A stretch of DNA of 64,000 nt, taken from positions 6,036,501 through 6,100,500 of the forward strand of contig NZ_CP093280.1 in assembly GCF_026651855.1 (NCBI RefSeq), given 5' to 3'. A program made the translations under genes and the position numbers. Each line of letters opens with the position of its first letter. The stretch's first letter is position 1. The notes beneath the pieces were generated by a model. The model was given only the letters and a program-made list of their open reading frames with translations, made no database searches and was not told the DNA's origin. The stretch comes from Pseudomonas silvicola (GTDB lineage Bacteria; Pseudomonadota; Gammaproteobacteria; Pseudomonadales; Pseudomonadaceae). Positions 1 through 12,666 of the stretch are shown here, one piece after another.

Positions 1-392
1 ACCCGGCGATCATCGAAACCGCTGGCAACCCCGACACCCACCTGGTGCTGCGCGGCGGGCATCGCGGCCCCAACTACGATCACGACAGCGTCGCCCAGGT
101 GCACCAGGCGCTGGGCAAGGCCGGCGTGTCGGCGCGCATCATGGTTGACTGCAGCCATGCCAACAGCGGCAAGAACCCGCTGAACCAGCCCAAGGTGTTC
201 AATGACGTCCTGCAACAGCGGCTGCTGGGGGACCGTTCGCTGGTCGCAACCATGCTGGAAAGCCACCTGTTCGAGGGCAGCCAGGCCATCGGCCCGGGCA
301 TGCGTTACGGGGTATCGGTGACCGATGGCTGCCTGGGCTGGGAGGATACCGAAGCGCTGTTGCGCGACGCGGCGTTCGCGCTGCGCGGTTGA
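1..392 (+). CDS. 3-deoxy-7-phosphoheptulonate (DAHP) synthase, class I, C-terminal part
   Basis: The frame is open from base 3 and gives the last 129 or so residues of a type I (AroF/G/H family) DAHP synthase, the cytosolic enzyme joining phosphoenolpyruvate and erythrose 4-phosphate at the entry to the shikimate pathway. Visible family marks are LRGGHRGPNYD, the metal-site MVDCSHANSGK and the C-terminal GVSVTDGCLGWEDTE. The N-terminal two thirds lie outside the window, so the feedback-inhibition type (Tyr, Phe or Trp) cannot be read and no paralogue letter is given. The gene ends in TGA and is followed by about 180 bases with a REP-like repeat before ppiC, so it is probably a separate transcription unit. 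Confidence 0.93.
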   Translation, partial: PAIIETAGNPDTHLVLRGGHRGPNYDHDSVAQVHQALGKAGVSARIMVDCSHANSGKNPLNQPKVFNDVLQQRLLGDRSLVATMLESHLFEGSQAIGPGMRYGVSVTDGCLGWEDTEALLRDAAFALRG

Positions 393-404
393 CAGCCCGG
401 CTGC

Positions 405-495
405 CCATGGCTGTAGCAGGCCTGCAAGGCGCGTTGACGGTGTAGGCGGCGCGCCTGGTGCTGCGCGGTGCATGGGACGCGGCCGGGTCCGCTGC
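405..495. repeat. REP-like intergenic repeat, copy 1
   Basis: Between the DAHP synthase gene and ppiC lies a GC-rich stretch ending in GACGCGGCCGGGTCCGCTGC (476-495). The same 20-mer, with at most one mismatch, recurs at 8240-8259 and 28424-28443. Read on the other strand it resembles the common Pseudomonas REP core, GCAGCGGACC followed by a C/G-rich loop and CCGCGTC. Upstream, CCTGGTGCTGCGCGG (454-468) also matches the stretch preceding copy 2, so the repeat unit is about 40 bases. No coding function is apparent. Confidence 0.6.
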
Positions 496-575
496 GGGGG
501 CTGGGCCAAAGCAGGCGACGCCACGCCGATTTTGCGTTAGGCTGCTTTCTTTCTGTTTTTCTGGAGTACTTTCCC

Positions 576-857
576 ATGGCCAAAGCCACTGCCCGTCACA
601 TCCTGGTGTCCTCGGAAGCCAAGTGCAATGAACTGAAAGCACAAATCGAAGGCGGCGCCGACTTCGCCGAAGTCGCCAAGGCCAACTCCAGCTGCCCATC
701 CAGCCGCCAAGGCGGTGACCTGGGCTCGTTCGGCCCAGGCCAGATGGTCAAGGAATTCGACACCGTGGTGTTTAGCGCCCCGATCAACGTGGTTCAAGGC
801 CCGGTCAAGACCCAGTTCGGCTACCACCTGCTGGAAGTGACCAGCCGCCAGGACTGA
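576..857 (+). CDS. ppiC: small parvulin-type peptidyl-prolyl cis-trans isomerase
   Basis: This 93-residue protein is a stand-alone parvulin domain, the same length as E. coli PpiC, and lacks a signal peptide, so it should act in the cytoplasm. Seen directly: the N-terminal ATARHILV strand, the CPSSRQGGDLGSFGPGQMV loop and the C-terminal TQFGYHLLEV motif, all typical of the fold that catalyses proline isomerisation. The ATG at 576 is chosen because GGAG lies about ten bases upstream and the protein then starts just before the fold. An upstream extension of the frame has no family similarity. A strong terminator follows. A second, diverged parvulin gene lies at 11718. Confidence 0.93.
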   Translation: MAKATARHILVSSEAKCNELKAQIEGGADFAEVAKANSSCPSSRQGGDLGSFGPGQMVKEFDTVVFSAPINVVQGPVKTQFGYHLLEVTSRQD

Positions 858-872
858 TCCTGCCAGGTTGCC

Positions 873-904
873 AAAAGGCCTGCGCTCGCGCAGGCCTTTT
901 TGTT
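873..904 (+). terminator. Rho-independent terminator after ppiC
   Basis: AAAGGCCTGCG and CGCAGGCCTTT form a perfect 11-bp stem around a CTCG loop, followed by a run of T. It lies 16 bases after the ppiC stop and separates it from the yej operon. Confidence 0.9.
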
Positions 905-973
905 TGTGAACGGCACGGCAGTTGGTGGTAGGGTTGTAAACGCCTGCAACCCACCTTTCCCACAAGGCAGACA

Positions 974-2821
974 ATGCGCTCGGTTTTCGCCCTTCTGTTC
1001 CTGACCGCCCACTGGCTGTTGCCCACCAGCGCTTTCGCGGCCGCGCAACATGCCTTGACCGTTTATGGCGAACCGCCCAAGTACCCCGCCGGTTTCAACC
1101 ATTTCGACTACGTCAACCCAACGGCCCCCAAGGGCGGGAGCCTGCGCCGCTCGGCGGTGGAGATTGGCCAGTTCGACCACTTGCTGCCTTATATAGACAA
1201 GGGCACGGGCGTCAGCCAGGTCGACGGCCTGCTGTACTCCCCCCTGGCCCTGCGCTCGCTGGACGAACCCTACACCGTGTACGGCCTGATCGCGCAGAAG
1301 CTGGAGCTGGCCGACGACCACCTGTCATTGCGTTTCTACCTCAACCCCAAGGCCAGCTTCAGCGACGGCGTGCCCATTACCGCCGACGATGTGAAGTTCA
1401 CCTTCAACCTGCTCATGACCCAGGGCAGCCTGCGCTTTCGCACCCAGTTCGCCGACGTCAAACAGGTGGAAGTGGAGGGCCCACGCCAGGTGCGCTTCGA
1501 TTTCAGCAGCACCGACAACCGCAGCCTGCCCCTGGACCTGGCCTCGCTGCCGGTGCTGCCCGAACATTGGTGGAAAGACCACGACTTCGCTGCCGGCGGC
1601 GGGTTCGAAGCCGCGCCCGGCAGTGGCCCCTACACCGTGGGCAAGATCGACAACGGCCGCAGCATCACCTTTGAACGGGACAGGAACTGGTGGGCCAGAG
1701 ACCTGCCGGTGACCCGCGGCCTGTACAACTTCGACCAGTTCGGCGTGGAGTTCTTTGGCGACACCGAAGTGGCGCGCCAGGTGCTGATGGGCGGCGCCTA
1801 CGACTACAACCGCGAATTCTCCGCCACCGCCTACACCATCAAGTACAACAGCCCACCGCTCGATGATGGCCGGCTGCAACGGGCACACCTGGCACCGCAG
1901 AGCCTGCAATCGGCCCAGGGCTTTGTGTTCAACCTGCAACGGCCGGTCTTCCAGGACCGCCGCGTGCGCCAGGCCCTTGCCCTGTTGTGGGACTTCGAGT
2001 GGACCAACCGCCAGTTGATGCGCAGCTTGTATATCCGCCAGCAGAGTTTCTTCGCCAACAGCCCGCTCGCCGCCCGGCAACCGCCGGACGCCGCCGAACT
2101 GAAAATCCTCGAGCCCCTGCGCGGCAAGGTCCCCGACGAAGTGTTCGGCCCTGCCTTCCAAGCCCCGCGCACCGACGGCACCGGGTTCATCCGGGACAAG
2201 CAGTTGCAGGCCCTGGCCCTGCTCAAGGACGCTGGCTGGCGCCCGGAGGGTGACCGCCTGGTGAACGCTGCTGGTGAGCCCCTGAGTTTCACCTTCCTAA
2301 ATGGCCAGGCTGGCCTGGAAAAACTCATCCTGCCGTGGAAGCGCACCCTGGCGCAGATCGGCATCGACCTGCAGATCCGCCGAATAGACCCCTCCCAGTA
2401 CATCAATCGCCTGATGGCCCGCGACTACGACATGATCATCACCGGCTACCCGGTCTCCGCCTCGCCGGGCATGGAGCTGTACAACTATTTTGGTTCCGCC
2501 AGTGCCACCGACAGCGGCTCCAACAACTACATGGTGCTCAAGGACCCAGCCGTGGACAGCCTGATCAAGGGGCTGGTCAGCGCCCGCACCAAGGCCGACA
2601 TGACCGAATACGCCCACGCCCTGGACCGGGTGCTGCAGTGGAACTACTACTGGATACCCAACTACTACCCGCCTGGCACGTCCACGGTGTGGTGGAACCG
2701 CTTCGGCATTCCCGAGCACCCGGCACCCAATGACGAGGCCCCGGAAACCTGGTGGCAGGTTAGCCCCACACCGCTCACCAATACCCAGATGGCCGAGCTG
2801 CGTGCCAAGGAGGCCCACTGA
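974..2821 (+). CDS. yejA: periplasmic oligopeptide/microcin C-type substrate-binding protein
   Basis: A 615-residue SBP_bac_5 family binding protein that feeds the YejBEF ABC importer, known in enterobacteria to take up oligopeptides and microcin C. Residues 1-23 are a Sec signal peptide ending SAFAAA, which places it in the periplasm. Family marks include [20 protein letters not shown] near the mature N-terminus and the aromatic-rich C-terminal [14 protein letters not shown] at 974 is preceded by AAGGCAG. Its stop overlaps the yejB start by one base, so translation is probably coupled. The substrate in this organism is inferred only from the family. Confidence 0.88.
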   Translation: MRSVFALLFLTAHWLLPTSAFAAAQHALTVYGEPPKYPAGFNHFDYVNPTAPKGGSLRRSAVEIGQFDHLLPYIDKGTGVSQVDGLLYSPLALRSLDEPYTVYGLIAQKLELADDHLSLRFYLNPKASFSDGVPITADDVKFTFNLLMTQGSLRFRTQFADVKQVEVEGPRQVRFDFSSTDNRSLPLDLASLPVLPEHWWKDHDFAAGGGFEAAPGSGPYTVGKIDNGRSITFERDRNWWARDLPVTRGLYNFDQFGVEFFGDTEVARQVLMGGAYDYNREFSATAYTIKYNSPPLDDGRLQRAHLAPQSLQSAQGFVFNLQRPVFQDRRVRQALALLWDFEWTNRQLMRSLYIRQQSFFANSPLAARQPPDAAELKILEPLRGKVPDEVFGPAFQAPRTDGTGFIRDKQLQALALLKDAGWRPEGDRLVNAAGEPLSFTFLNGQAGLEKLILPWKRTLAQIGIDLQIRRIDPSQYINRLMARDYDMIITGYPVSASPGMELYNYFGSASATDSGSNNYMVLKDPAVDSLIKGLVSARTKADMTEYAHALDRVLQWNYYWIPNYYPPGTSTVWWNRFGIPEHPAPNDEAPETWWQVSPTPLTNTQMAELRAKEAH

Positions 2822-3882
2822 TGCTGGCCTATGCCCTGCGGCGCCTGCTGCTGATCGTGCCGACCCTGGTGATTATCCTGCTGGTCAATTTCGTCATCGT
2901 CCAGGCAGCGCCGGGCGGCCCGGTGGAACAGGCCATCGCTCGCTTGCAGGGCCTGGGCGGGGTCGCGGTGGGGGGCGGTGGCGGCGATTCGGCCCAAGGC
3001 GCATCACGGGCCAGCCGCGGCCTGGACCCCAAGTTGATCAAGGATATCGAGCGCCAGTACGGTTTCGATAAACCGGCCCCCGAACGCCTGTGGCTGATGC
3101 TGAAGAACTACGCCACCCTGGATTTCGGCAACAGCTTTTTCCGTGGCGCCAAGGTCACCGACCTGATTCTGGACAAAATGCCGGTGACCCTGTCGCTGGG
3201 CTTCTGGGCCACGCTGATCACCTACCTGGTGTCCATTCCCCTGGGGATCCGCAAGGCGGTGCACCATGGCAGCCATTTCGACATCTGGAGCAGCACCGCC
3301 ATCATCATCGGCTACGCCATGCCGGCATTTCTGTTCGCCATGCTGTTGATCGTCCTGTTCGCCGGCGGCACCGAGCTGAACTGGTTCCCGGTGCGCGGGC
3401 TGGTTTCGGAAAACTTCGCCGAGCTGTCCCCCCTGGGCAAGGTGGCCGACTACTTCTGGCACCTGGTGCTACCGGTACTGTCGCTGGTGATCGGCGGTTT
3501 CGCCACCCTCACCATCCTGACCAAGAATTCGTTTCTCAACGAAATCACCCGCCAGTACGTGGTCACCGCCCGTGCCAAGGGCGTCAGCGAGCGGCGAGTG
3601 CTGTACGGCCACGTGTTTCGCAACGCCATACTGCTGGTGGTGGCCGGCCTGCCCCAGGCGTTCATCAGTGTGTTCTTCGCCGGCTCGCTGCTGATCGAAG
3701 TGATCTTCTCCCTCGACGGCCTCGGCCGCCTGAGCTACGAGGCCGCCGTGGCGCGGGATTACCCGGTGGTGTTCGGCACCCTGTTCATCTTCACCCTGTT
3801 CGGCTTGCTGATAAAACTGGTGGGTGACCTGTGCTATACCCTGGTCGACCCGCGCATCGACTTCGCCGCGAGGACTGCCTGA
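2821..3882 (+). CDS. yejB: ABC importer permease, YejB type
   Basis: A 353-residue inner-membrane permease of the DppB/OppB family, the first of the two membrane subunits of the YejABEF importer. The N-terminal helix ([19 protein letters not shown]) is typical of OppB-type permeases. The EAA loop that contacts the ATPase is visible as [24 protein letters not shown] glycine-rich loop ([14 protein letters not shown], residues 43-56) sits in the first periplasmic region and is slightly longer than usual. It overlaps yejA and yejE by one base each, giving a tightly coupled operon. Confidence 0.9.
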   Translation: MLAYALRRLLLIVPTLVIILLVNFVIVQAAPGGPVEQAIARLQGLGGVAVGGGGGDSAQGASRASRGLDPKLIKDIERQYGFDKPAPERLWLMLKNYATLDFGNSFFRGAKVTDLILDKMPVTLSLGFWATLITYLVSIPLGIRKAVHHGSHFDIWSSTAIIIGYAMPAFLFAMLLIVLFAGGTELNWFPVRGLVSENFAELSPLGKVADYFWHLVLPVLSLVIGGFATLTILTKNSFLNEITRQYVVTARAKGVSERRVLYGHVFRNAILLVVAGLPQAFISVFFAGSLLIEVIFSLDGLGRLSYEAAVARDYPVVFGTLFIFTLFGLLIKLVGDLCYTLVDPRIDFAARTA

Positions 3883-4904
3883 TGAAGCGCCTGTCACCGG
3901 TGTCCCGCCGGCGCCTGCAGCGATTTCGCCAGAACCGCCGTGGCTGGTGGTCGCTGTGGCTGTTCCTGGCCCTGTTCGGCCTGACACTGGGCGGTGAGCT
4001 GATCGCCAATGACAAGCCGCTGGCCGTGAGCTACCACGGCCAGTGGTATTTCCCGGCCTTCAAGCGCTACACCGAAACCGAATTTGGCGGCCTGCTGCCC
4101 TTCCAGCCCGACTACCGCAGCGACTATGTGCGCAAGCTGATCACCGATAGCGGCGGGCACCTGTACTTCGCGCCTATCCCGTTCAGCGCCGACACACCCA
4201 ACTACGACCTCACCCAGCCGGCGCCCAGCCCGCCCAGCGCCAGCAATTGGCTGGGCACCGATGACCAGGGCCGCGATGTGCTGGCCCGGGTGATCTACGG
4301 TGCGCGGGTGTCGATTCTGTTCGCCCTGGCACTGACGCTCATCAGCTCGCTGATCGGCATCCTCGCCGGTGCGCTGCAAGGCTATTACGGCGGCTGGGTC
4401 GACCTGTTCGGCCAGCGCCTGCTGGAAGTGTGGTCGGGGCTGCCGGTGCTGTACCTGCTGATCATCCTGTCCGGCTTCGTGGAACCGAATTTCTGGTGGT
4501 TGCTGGGGATAATGGCGCTGTTCTCCTGGCTGGCCCTGGTGGACGTGGTGCGCGCCGAATTCCTGCGCGGGCGCAACCTGGAGTACGTGAAGGCCGCTCG
4601 GGCCCTGGGCCTGAATGACGCCAAGATCATCCGCCGACACATCCTGCCCAATGCCATGAACGCTACCCTGAGCTACTTGCCGTTCATCCTCACCGGGGCC
4701 ATTTCGACCCTGACCGCCCTGGACTTCCTGGGCTTCGGCATGCCGGCGGGCAGCGCCTCACTGGGCGAACTGATCGCCCAGGGCAAGGAAAACCTGCAGG
4801 CGCCGTGGCTGGGGTTCACGGCTTTCTTCACCTTGGCACTGGTGCTGTCGCTGCTGGTGTTCATCGGCGAGGCATTGCGTGATGCCTTCGACCCACGCGC
4901 CTGA
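3882..4904 (+). CDS. yejE: ABC importer permease, YejE type
   Basis: A 340-residue DppC/OppC-family permease, nearly the same length as E. coli YejE, forming the second membrane subunit of the importer. It has a long periplasmic insertion after the first helix (residues about 45-120), as in YejE proteins, then the transmembrane core beginning near NWLGTDDQGRDVLARV. The EAA loop reads YVKAARALGLNDAKIIRRHILPNA. The ATG at 3882 overlaps the yejB stop (TGATG), and I prefer it to in-frame upstream starts, which lie inside yejB. Confidence 0.9.
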   Translation: MKRLSPVSRRRLQRFRQNRRGWWSLWLFLALFGLTLGGELIANDKPLAVSYHGQWYFPAFKRYTETEFGGLLPFQPDYRSDYVRKLITDSGGHLYFAPIPFSADTPNYDLTQPAPSPPSASNWLGTDDQGRDVLARVIYGARVSILFALALTLISSLIGILAGALQGYYGGWVDLFGQRLLEVWSGLPVLYLLIILSGFVEPNFWWLLGIMALFSWLALVDVVRAEFLRGRNLEYVKAARALGLNDAKIIRRHILPNAMNATLSYLPFILTGAISTLTALDFLGFGMPAGSASLGELIAQGKENLQAPWLGFTAFFTLALVLSLLVFIGEALRDAFDPRA

Positions 4905-4911
4905 GGCGAGC

Positions 4912-7407
<2,496 letters not shown>

Positions 7408-7422
7408 CCTGGAGGCACGCCC

Positions 7423-8193
7423 ATGACCCTGAACGGCAAGACCGCACTGATCACCGGTTCCACCAGCGGCATCGGCCTGGGCATTGCCCATGCCCTGGCC
7501 GCCGCGGGGGCCAATGTGATTCTCAACGGCTTCGGTGACGCCCAGGCGGTGCTCGCCGAGTTTGCCCACCATGGGGTGAAGGTCGGCCACCATGGCGCCA
7601 ATGTCAGCCACCCCAGCGAGATCGAAACGATGTTCGCCTACGCCCAGGCCGAATTCGGCGGCGTCGACATCTTGGTCAACAATGCCGGCATCCAGCACGT
7701 GGCGGCCGTGGAGGCGTTCCCGGTGGAACGCTGGGATGCGATCATCGCCATCAACCTCTCCGCGGTATTCCACGCCACCCGCCTGGCCCTGCCGGGCATG
7801 CGTCAGCGTGACTGGGGGCGCATCGTCAACATTGCCTCGGTGCATGGCCTGGTGGGTTCCACGGGAAAGGCCGCGTACGTGGCGGCCAAGCACGGGGTGA
7901 TCGGGCTGACCAAGGTCGTGGGCCTGGAAACGGCGAAAACCGGGGTTACCTGCAATGCCATCTGCCCGGGCTGGGTGCTGACGCCTTTGGTGCAACAACA
8001 GATCGACGCCCGCGCCGCCGACGGCATCGACCCGCAACAGGCGCGGCAGGACCTGCTCGCCGAAAAGCAGCCGTCGCTGGAGTTCGTCACGCCCCAGCAA
8101 TTGGGTGAGCTGGTATTGTTCCTGTGCGGCGAAGGCGGCAGCCAGGTGCGCGGCGCGGCGTGGAACATGGATGGTGGGTGGTTGGCGCAGTGA
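7423..8193 (+). CDS. hbdH: 3-hydroxybutyrate dehydrogenase (short-chain dehydrogenase)
   Basis: A 256-residue cytosolic SDR enzyme that interconverts (R)-3-hydroxybutyrate and acetoacetate with NAD. Seen directly: the nucleotide motif TGSTSGIG at residues 11-18, NNAG, the catalytic serine in NIASVHG, the YVAAK active site and the ICPGWVLTPLV segment. VHGLVGS before the YxxxK motif and the QQARQDLLAEKQPS stretch are typical of D-beta-hydroxybutyrate dehydrogenases rather than FabG. GGAGG stands eight bases before the ATG. It lies only 15 bases after yejF on the same strand and may be co-transcribed, although the functions are unrelated. Confidence 0.88.
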   Translation: MTLNGKTALITGSTSGIGLGIAHALAAAGANVILNGFGDAQAVLAEFAHHGVKVGHHGANVSHPSEIETMFAYAQAEFGGVDILVNNAGIQHVAAVEAFPVERWDAIIAINLSAVFHATRLALPGMRQRDWGRIVNIASVHGLVGSTGKAAYVAAKHGVIGLTKVVGLETAKTGVTCNAICPGWVLTPLVQQQIDARAADGIDPQQARQDLLAEKQPSLEFVTPQQLGELVLFLCGEGGSQVRGAAWNMDGGWLAQ

Positions 8194-8214
8194 TTCAGCG
8201 CAGCGCCTGGCCGT

Positions 8215-8259
8215 GTGCCTGATGCTGCGCGGCGCCGGTGACGCGGCCGGGTCCGCTGC
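8215..8259. repeat. REP-like intergenic repeat, copy 2
   Basis: GACGCGGCCGGGTCCGCTGC at 8240-8259 is the same as copy 1 at 476-495, and the preceding CCTGATGCTGCGCGG matches copy 1 with one mismatch. It fills the short gap between the convergent hbdH and pilU-like genes, and its last base is part of the stop codon of the latter. Confidence 0.6.
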
Positions 8260-9413
8260 TACGGCTTCTCGTCGTCCACCAGGTTCCAGTCGGCGCTGTC
8301 GATGTCCTGCACCGGCGTCGGCGGTGCCGGCGGGGTGCTGGGGTCGAAGCCCTTTTCCTGGTGCAGTTTCAGGCGCAGGCGCAGGTTGTTCTGCGAGTCG
8401 GCGTTCTTCAGCGCTTCCTCTTCATCGATGGCCCCTTCCAGCGCCAGCTCATAGAGCGCCTGGTCGAAGGTTTTCATGCCCAGATTCACTGACTTTTCCA
8501 TGATGCCCTTGAGCTCGCCAAATTCGCCCCGGTGAATAAGGTCGCGAATGGTCGCCGTGCCCAGCATCACCTCCACTGCCGCCCGGCGCTTGCCGTCCAC
8601 GGTTTTGACCAGGCGCTGTGACACGAAGGCCACCAGGTTGTTGCCCAGGTCGTTGAGCAACTGCGGGCGCCGGTCTTCCGGGAAGAAGTTGATGATGCGG
8701 TCCAGCGCCTGGTTGGCGTTGTTGGCGTGCAGGGTGGAAATCGCCAGATGGCCGGTATCGGCGAAAGCCAGGGCATGCTCCATGGTCTCGCGGTCGCGAA
8801 TTTCGCCGATCAGGATGACATCCGGGGCCTGGCGCAGGGTATTTTTCAAGGCCGCCTGGAAACTGCGGGTGTCGACACCCACCTCGCGCTGGTTGATGAT
8901 CGACTTCTTGTGCCGGTGAACATATTCAACCGGGTCTTCAATGGTAATGATATGGCCACTGCTGTTGCGGTTGCGATAATCGATCAACGCCGCCAGCGAA
9001 GTGGACTTGCCCGAGCCGGTAGCGCCGACGAACAGCACCAGCCCGCGCTTTTGCATGATGGTCTCCAGCAGCACCGGTGGCAGCTTGAGGTCTTCGAAAC
9101 GCGGAATGTCGAGTTTGATGTTGCGTGCCACCAGGGACACTTCATTGCGCTGCTTGAAAATGTTGATACGGAAGCGGCCCACGCCCGACAGCGACAGGGC
9201 CAGGTTCATTTCCAGGTCGCGCTCGAAATCGATGCGCTGCTCGCTGTCCATGATATCGGCGGCGATGGCCGCCACTTCGCCAGGTTTCAACGCCTCGGCC
9301 GACAGTGGCTTGAGCACGCCATTGAACTTGGCGCAGGGCGGTGCCCCGGTGGACAGGTACAGATCCGAACCGTCCTGGCTGGCGAGGATTTTTAGCAGGG
9401 CTTGGATTTCCAT
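8259..9413 (-). CDS. pilU: PilT/PilU-family type IV pilus ATPase
   Basis: A 384-residue hexameric secretion-ATPase of the retraction (PilT/PilU) class, which acts at the cytoplasmic base of type IV pili. Seen directly: Walker A GATGSGKS near residue 135, the Asp box TIEDPVEYVH, Walker B ILIGEIRD, and the His box DTGHLAISTLHANNA. Length and the extended acidic C-terminal tail (EEALKNADSQNNLRLRLK then a proline-rich end) fit PilU better than PilT. No other pilus gene is beside it, so it is an isolated member. The start at 9413 gives a normal N-terminus. The gene diverges from the sensor kinase at 9501, leaving 87 bases for two promoters. Confidence 0.82.
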   Translation of the reverse strand: MEIQALLKILASQDGSDLYLSTGAPPCAKFNGVLKPLSAEALKPGEVAAIAADIMDSEQRIDFERDLEMNLALSLSGVGRFRINIFKQRNEVSLVARNIKLDIPRFEDLKLPPVLLETIMQKRGLVLFVGATGSGKSTSLAALIDYRNRNSSGHIITIEDPVEYVHRHKKSIINQREVGVDTRSFQAALKNTLRQAPDVILIGEIRDRETMEHALAFADTGHLAISTLHANNANQALDRIINFFPEDRRPQLLNDLGNNLVAFVSQRLVKTVDGKRRAAVEVMLGTATIRDLIHRGEFGELKGIMEKSVNLGMKTFDQALYELALEGAIDEEEALKNADSQNNLRLRLKLHQEKGFDPSTPPAPPTPVQDIDSADWNLVDDEKP

Positions 9414-9500
9414 ATACGTGGGTCCACAGGGCGTTGATAGAAAAGTAAGCTATAGCTTGGCGGTAGACCAGCCCGCCATGCAAATCAAAGGACCAGTCTA

Positions 9501-11681
9501 ATGAGCGGTACCCCCGTCGGCCGCAGCATCGCCGAACTGATCGAGCAACTGCCCCACGGTGACAGCCCGTTGCCGGCGCCTGGCCTGTGGCCGCAAAGCC
9601 TGCGCACGGCGGTGGACATCGTCATCCATTCGCCCATGCCGATGTTGCTGTTGTGGGGCCCGCAACTGTGCCAGCTGTACAACGATGGCTTTGCCCACCT
9701 GGTGGGCAGCAACCACCCGCGGGCGTTTGGCCAGCCGGTGGACCTGATCTGGCCGCAGCTCAGGGACTTCACCGACCCCATCTACCAGGCCGTGCTGCAA
9801 GGCGAGGTGCGCACCTACGTGGAGCAGGGCTTCACCCTTCCCCGTGACGACGGCGCCGCCGAAGTCTGGCTGGACCTGACCTACAGCCCCATCCGCGACG
9901 AGACGGGGGTGGTGGCCGGCATTCTGGTGACCGCTATCGAAGCCAACGAACGGCGCCGGGTCACCGACGAATTGCAGCGCCGCTCCGAGGCCAGCGTCAA
10001 GGCTCAGCTCGACACCGAAGAGCGCCTGCAACTGACCCTGGAGGCCACCAACGGCGTGGGCACCTGGGACTGGGATATCCGCGAAGACCTGTTCCAGGCC
10101 GACGCCCGCTTTGCCCAACTGCACGGCGTGGACCCCAGCCTGGCGGGCAGGATGCCCATCGGCGAATACCTGCAGGGCGTGCACCCTGACGACCGCGGCA
10201 AGGTGGCGCGCAGTATCAATGCCTGCGTGCACAGCGACGGTGAATACGCCAACGAATACCGGCTGCTGCGCCCGGACGGCGAAGTGCGCTGGGTATTCGC
10301 CCGCGGGCGTAGCCACAATGACCACCATGGCCGGCCCATACGTTTCGTCGGCGCCTCCATCGACATCACCGAGCGCCGCGAGGCGGAGAAGACCCTGGTG
10401 CGCCTCAACGAGACCCTGGAGGAACGGGTGGCCGAGCGCACCGAAGCGCTGGCCGAGGCCAACCGCCGTCTGCACACCGAGATGCAGGAGCGCGAACGCG
10501 CCGAAGACGCGCTGCGTCACGCGCAGAAAATGGAAGCGGTGGGCCAGTTGACTGGCGGCATCGCCCATGACTTCAACAACATGCTCACCGGCATCATCGG
10601 CAGCCTGGACCTGATCCAGCGCTACATCAACGCCGGGCGCAGCCACGAGATCAGCCGCTTCATCGACGCTGCTGTCAGTTCCGCCCACCGCGCCGCCGCC
10701 CTCACCCACCGGCTGCTGGCGTTCTCCCGGCGCCAGTCACTGGACCGCAAGCGGCTGGACCCCAACCAGCTGGTGCATTCGCTCGAAGAGCTGTTCAGCC
10801 GTACCAAGGGTGAACACATCGAACTGAAAATCCGCCTTGCCAGCGAGACCTGGCCGGTCAACACCGACGCCAATCAATTGGAAAATGCCCTGTTGAACCT
10901 GGTGATCAACGCGCGCGACGCGATGCCGGAAGGGGGCGAGATTCGCATTGAGACCGGCAACTTCACGGTGGCCCAGGCAAGCGGTGGCGCCGAGGCCATC
11001 AAGCCCGGCGATTACGTGCGCCTGAGCGTCTGCGACAATGGTGCCGGCATGACGCCCGCCATCCTGGCCAAGGCCTTCGACCCGTTCTTCACCACCAAAC
11101 CCATCGGCCAGGGCACAGGGCTGGGGCTGTCCATGATCTATGGTTTCGCCCAGCAGTCAGGTGGCCACGTCAGCCTTGACAGCGAACCAGGCCGTGGCAC
11201 GTGCGTGCACCTGTTCCTGCCACGCCACAACGAACAACCCGACACCACGCCGGCGGTGCTGGCCCCCCAGGGCGCGCCACTGGCCAGGCATGGCGAGTGC
11301 GTGATGGTGGTGGAGGACGATCCGGCCGTGCGCATGCTGGTGCTCAACGTGCTCGACGAACTGGGCTACCAGGCTCACCCCGCCGCCGACGCCAAGGCGG
11401 CCCTGCCGCTGCTGGAATCAAGTTTGCGCATCGACCTGCTGGTGACCGACGTGGGGCTGCCGGGGCTCAATGGCCGACAGCTAGCGGAAATCGCCCGCCA
11501 GCACCGCCCTGGCCTCAAGGTACTGTTCATGACCGGCTACGCCGAGAAGGCCGCCGAGCGCCACACCTTCCTGGCCGAAGGCATGGACATGGTGACGAAG
11601 CCATTCTCCATTGACCTGCTGGCCAACAAGATTCGCGAAATGATCAATCAACCCGCCCCTGGCGGCGGTTTTGCGGCATAA
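9501..11681 (+). CDS. hybrid sensor histidine kinase with two PAS domains and a C-terminal receiver
   Basis: A 726-residue soluble hybrid kinase with no transmembrane helix in the sequence, so it should sense a cytoplasmic cue. Order of domains: a PAS-like sensor (about 20-155, with [16 protein letters not shown]), a second PAS/PAC ending [15 protein letters not shown] (about 175-300), a coiled coil (about 300-345), HisKA with the phosphorylated His356 in GGIAHDFNN, an HATPase with [16 protein letters not shown] and [11 protein letters not shown], and a receiver with phospho-acceptor Asp650 in LVTDVGLPG. No dedicated response regulator lies next to it, so its output partner is unknown. Confidence 0.88.
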   Translation: MSGTPVGRSIAELIEQLPHGDSPLPAPGLWPQSLRTAVDIVIHSPMPMLLLWGPQLCQLYNDGFAHLVGSNHPRAFGQPVDLIWPQLRDFTDPIYQAVLQGEVRTYVEQGFTLPRDDGAAEVWLDLTYSPIRDETGVVAGILVTAIEANERRRVTDELQRRSEASVKAQLDTEERLQLTLEATNGVGTWDWDIREDLFQADARFAQLHGVDPSLAGRMPIGEYLQGVHPDDRGKVARSINACVHSDGEYANEYRLLRPDGEVRWVFARGRSHNDHHGRPIRFVGASIDITERREAEKTLVRLNETLEERVAERTEALAEANRRLHTEMQERERAEDALRHAQKMEAVGQLTGGIAHDFNNMLTGIIGSLDLIQRYINAGRSHEISRFIDAAVSSAHRAAALTHRLLAFSRRQSLDRKRLDPNQLVHSLEELFSRTKGEHIELKIRLASETWPVNTDANQLENALLNLVINARDAMPEGGEIRIETGNFTVAQASGGAEAIKPGDYVRLSVCDNGAGMTPAILAKAFDPFFTTKPIGQGTGLGLSMIYGFAQQSGGHVSLDSEPGRGTCVHLFLPRHNEQPDTTPAVLAPQGAPLARHGECVMVVEDDPAVRMLVLNVLDELGYQAHPAADAKAALPLLESSLRIDLLVTDVGLPGLNGRQLAEIARQHRPGLKVLFMTGYAEKAAERHTFLAEGMDMVTKPFSIDLLANKIREMINQPAPGGGFAA

Positions 11682-11717
11682 TCCCGCGCTTTTTACCACC
11701 GCTCAGGGGGCCGCGTC

Positions 11718-11993
11718 ATGAAAGCTCAAGCTCGCCACATTCTGGTCAAGACTGCCGAAGAGGCCGAACAACTCAAGCAACGCATCGCCAAGGGCGAAGC
11801 CTTTGACGTGCTAGCGAAGAAATACTCCACCTGCCCCTCGGGCAAGCGCGGCGGCGACCTGGGCGAAGTACGCCCCGGGCAAATGGTAGGTGCCATCGAC
11901 CAGGTCATTTTCAAGAAGCCCCTGCGTACGGTGCACGGCCCCATCAAGAGCAAGTTCGGCTACCACCTGGTGCAAGTGTTCTTCCGCGATTGA
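11718..11993 (+). CDS. small parvulin-type peptidyl-prolyl isomerase (second copy in window)
   Basis: A 91-residue single parvulin domain, related to but clearly diverged from the ppiC product at 576. It has QARHILVKT at the N-terminus, CPSGKRGGDLGEVRPGQMV in the middle and KFGYHLVQVF at the end, so the fold and active-site loops are complete. It lacks a signal peptide and should be cytoplasmic. CAGGGGG precedes the ATG at 11718. It follows the kinase gene by 36 bases on the same strand and could be transcribed with it. Whether it or the first copy is the functional equivalent of E. coli PpiC cannot be decided here. Confidence 0.88.
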   Translation: MKAQARHILVKTAEEAEQLKQRIAKGEAFDVLAKKYSTCPSGKRGGDLGEVRPGQMVGAIDQVIFKKPLRTVHGPIKSKFGYHLVQVFFRD

Positions 11994-12207
11994 TGGCAAT
12001 GCAAGCGCAGCTTGCCAGGCTCGGTCCCCCTCTCTGTTTCGTTTCCGCTGCCACACGGATCAGCGAACCGACCCATACCGCACGTTTTAGCTGCCCCATT
12101 CAGGGGCTGTAGGCACTTGCCCGATACCAAATTCACATGCCCAAAGGCAGGCGACCGCGCTAATATGCACCTCTCCGCTGGATGCACCATTTTTTCAAGG
12201 ATCCGAA

Positions 12208-12615
12208 ATGCCCCTGACATTCCGTCGACTTGCGTTCTTTTGTGCCTTCCTCTGTTTCGCCCTGGCACTGATCTGGGGGGTAGCGGCCGAGCGACTGCTG
12301 GCCTTCTGGGACATTCCCCACAGTGAAGTGTCAGCCCTGATGGGCCGGCGCATCGCCGCGTTGCTGCTGGGGGTTGGGGTGATGTTCTTCAGCGTGCGCA
12401 ACTGCCCACCATCGCCTGCACGGGCAGCCCTGGTGCGGGGCTTCATGGTCGGCTGCCTGGCGCTGGGCTTGCTAGGCATGTACGACTGGCTGAGCGGCCA
12501 CGCGGGACCGGGCATCCTGGTGTCGGTCTTCGCCGAACTGGCGCTGGGCCTGGGTTTCATCAGTGTCGGCAATGGCGAACGCGCCAGCCTGCGACAGATG
12601 CAGGCCTCGCGCTGA
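12208..12615 (+). CDS. small integral membrane protein of unknown function
   Basis: A 135-residue hydrophobic protein with four predicted membrane helices: about 8-28, 45-63, 73-92 and 103-123. A short polar loop (ERLLAFWDIPHSEVSALMGRR) follows the first helix. This pattern resembles small uncharacterised membrane proteins of the DUF4345 kind, but I do not recognise the family with certainty. ATG at 12208 is preceded by AAGGATCC. The 214 bases upstream hold no other gene and must contain its promoter. A GC-rich hairpin follows the stop. Confidence 0.6.
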   Translation: MPLTFRRLAFFCAFLCFALALIWGVAAERLLAFWDIPHSEVSALMGRRIAALLLGVGVMFFSVRNCPPSPARAALVRGFMVGCLALGLLGMYDWLSGHAGPGILVSVFAELALGLGFISVGNGERASLRQMQASR

Positions 12616-12623
12616 AACACGAA

Positions 12624-12645
12624 CGGCGGCCTTCTCAGGCCGCCG
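12624..12645. terminator. hairpin between convergent genes
   Basis: CGGCGGCCT and AGGCCGCCG pair around TCTC just after the stop of the membrane-protein gene and before the end of the DUF1652 gene. The T tract is weak, so it may be an imperfect or Rho-assisted terminator serving either strand. Confidence 0.55.
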
Positions 12646-12666
12646 CTTGATCGGCATAGGCCGCGG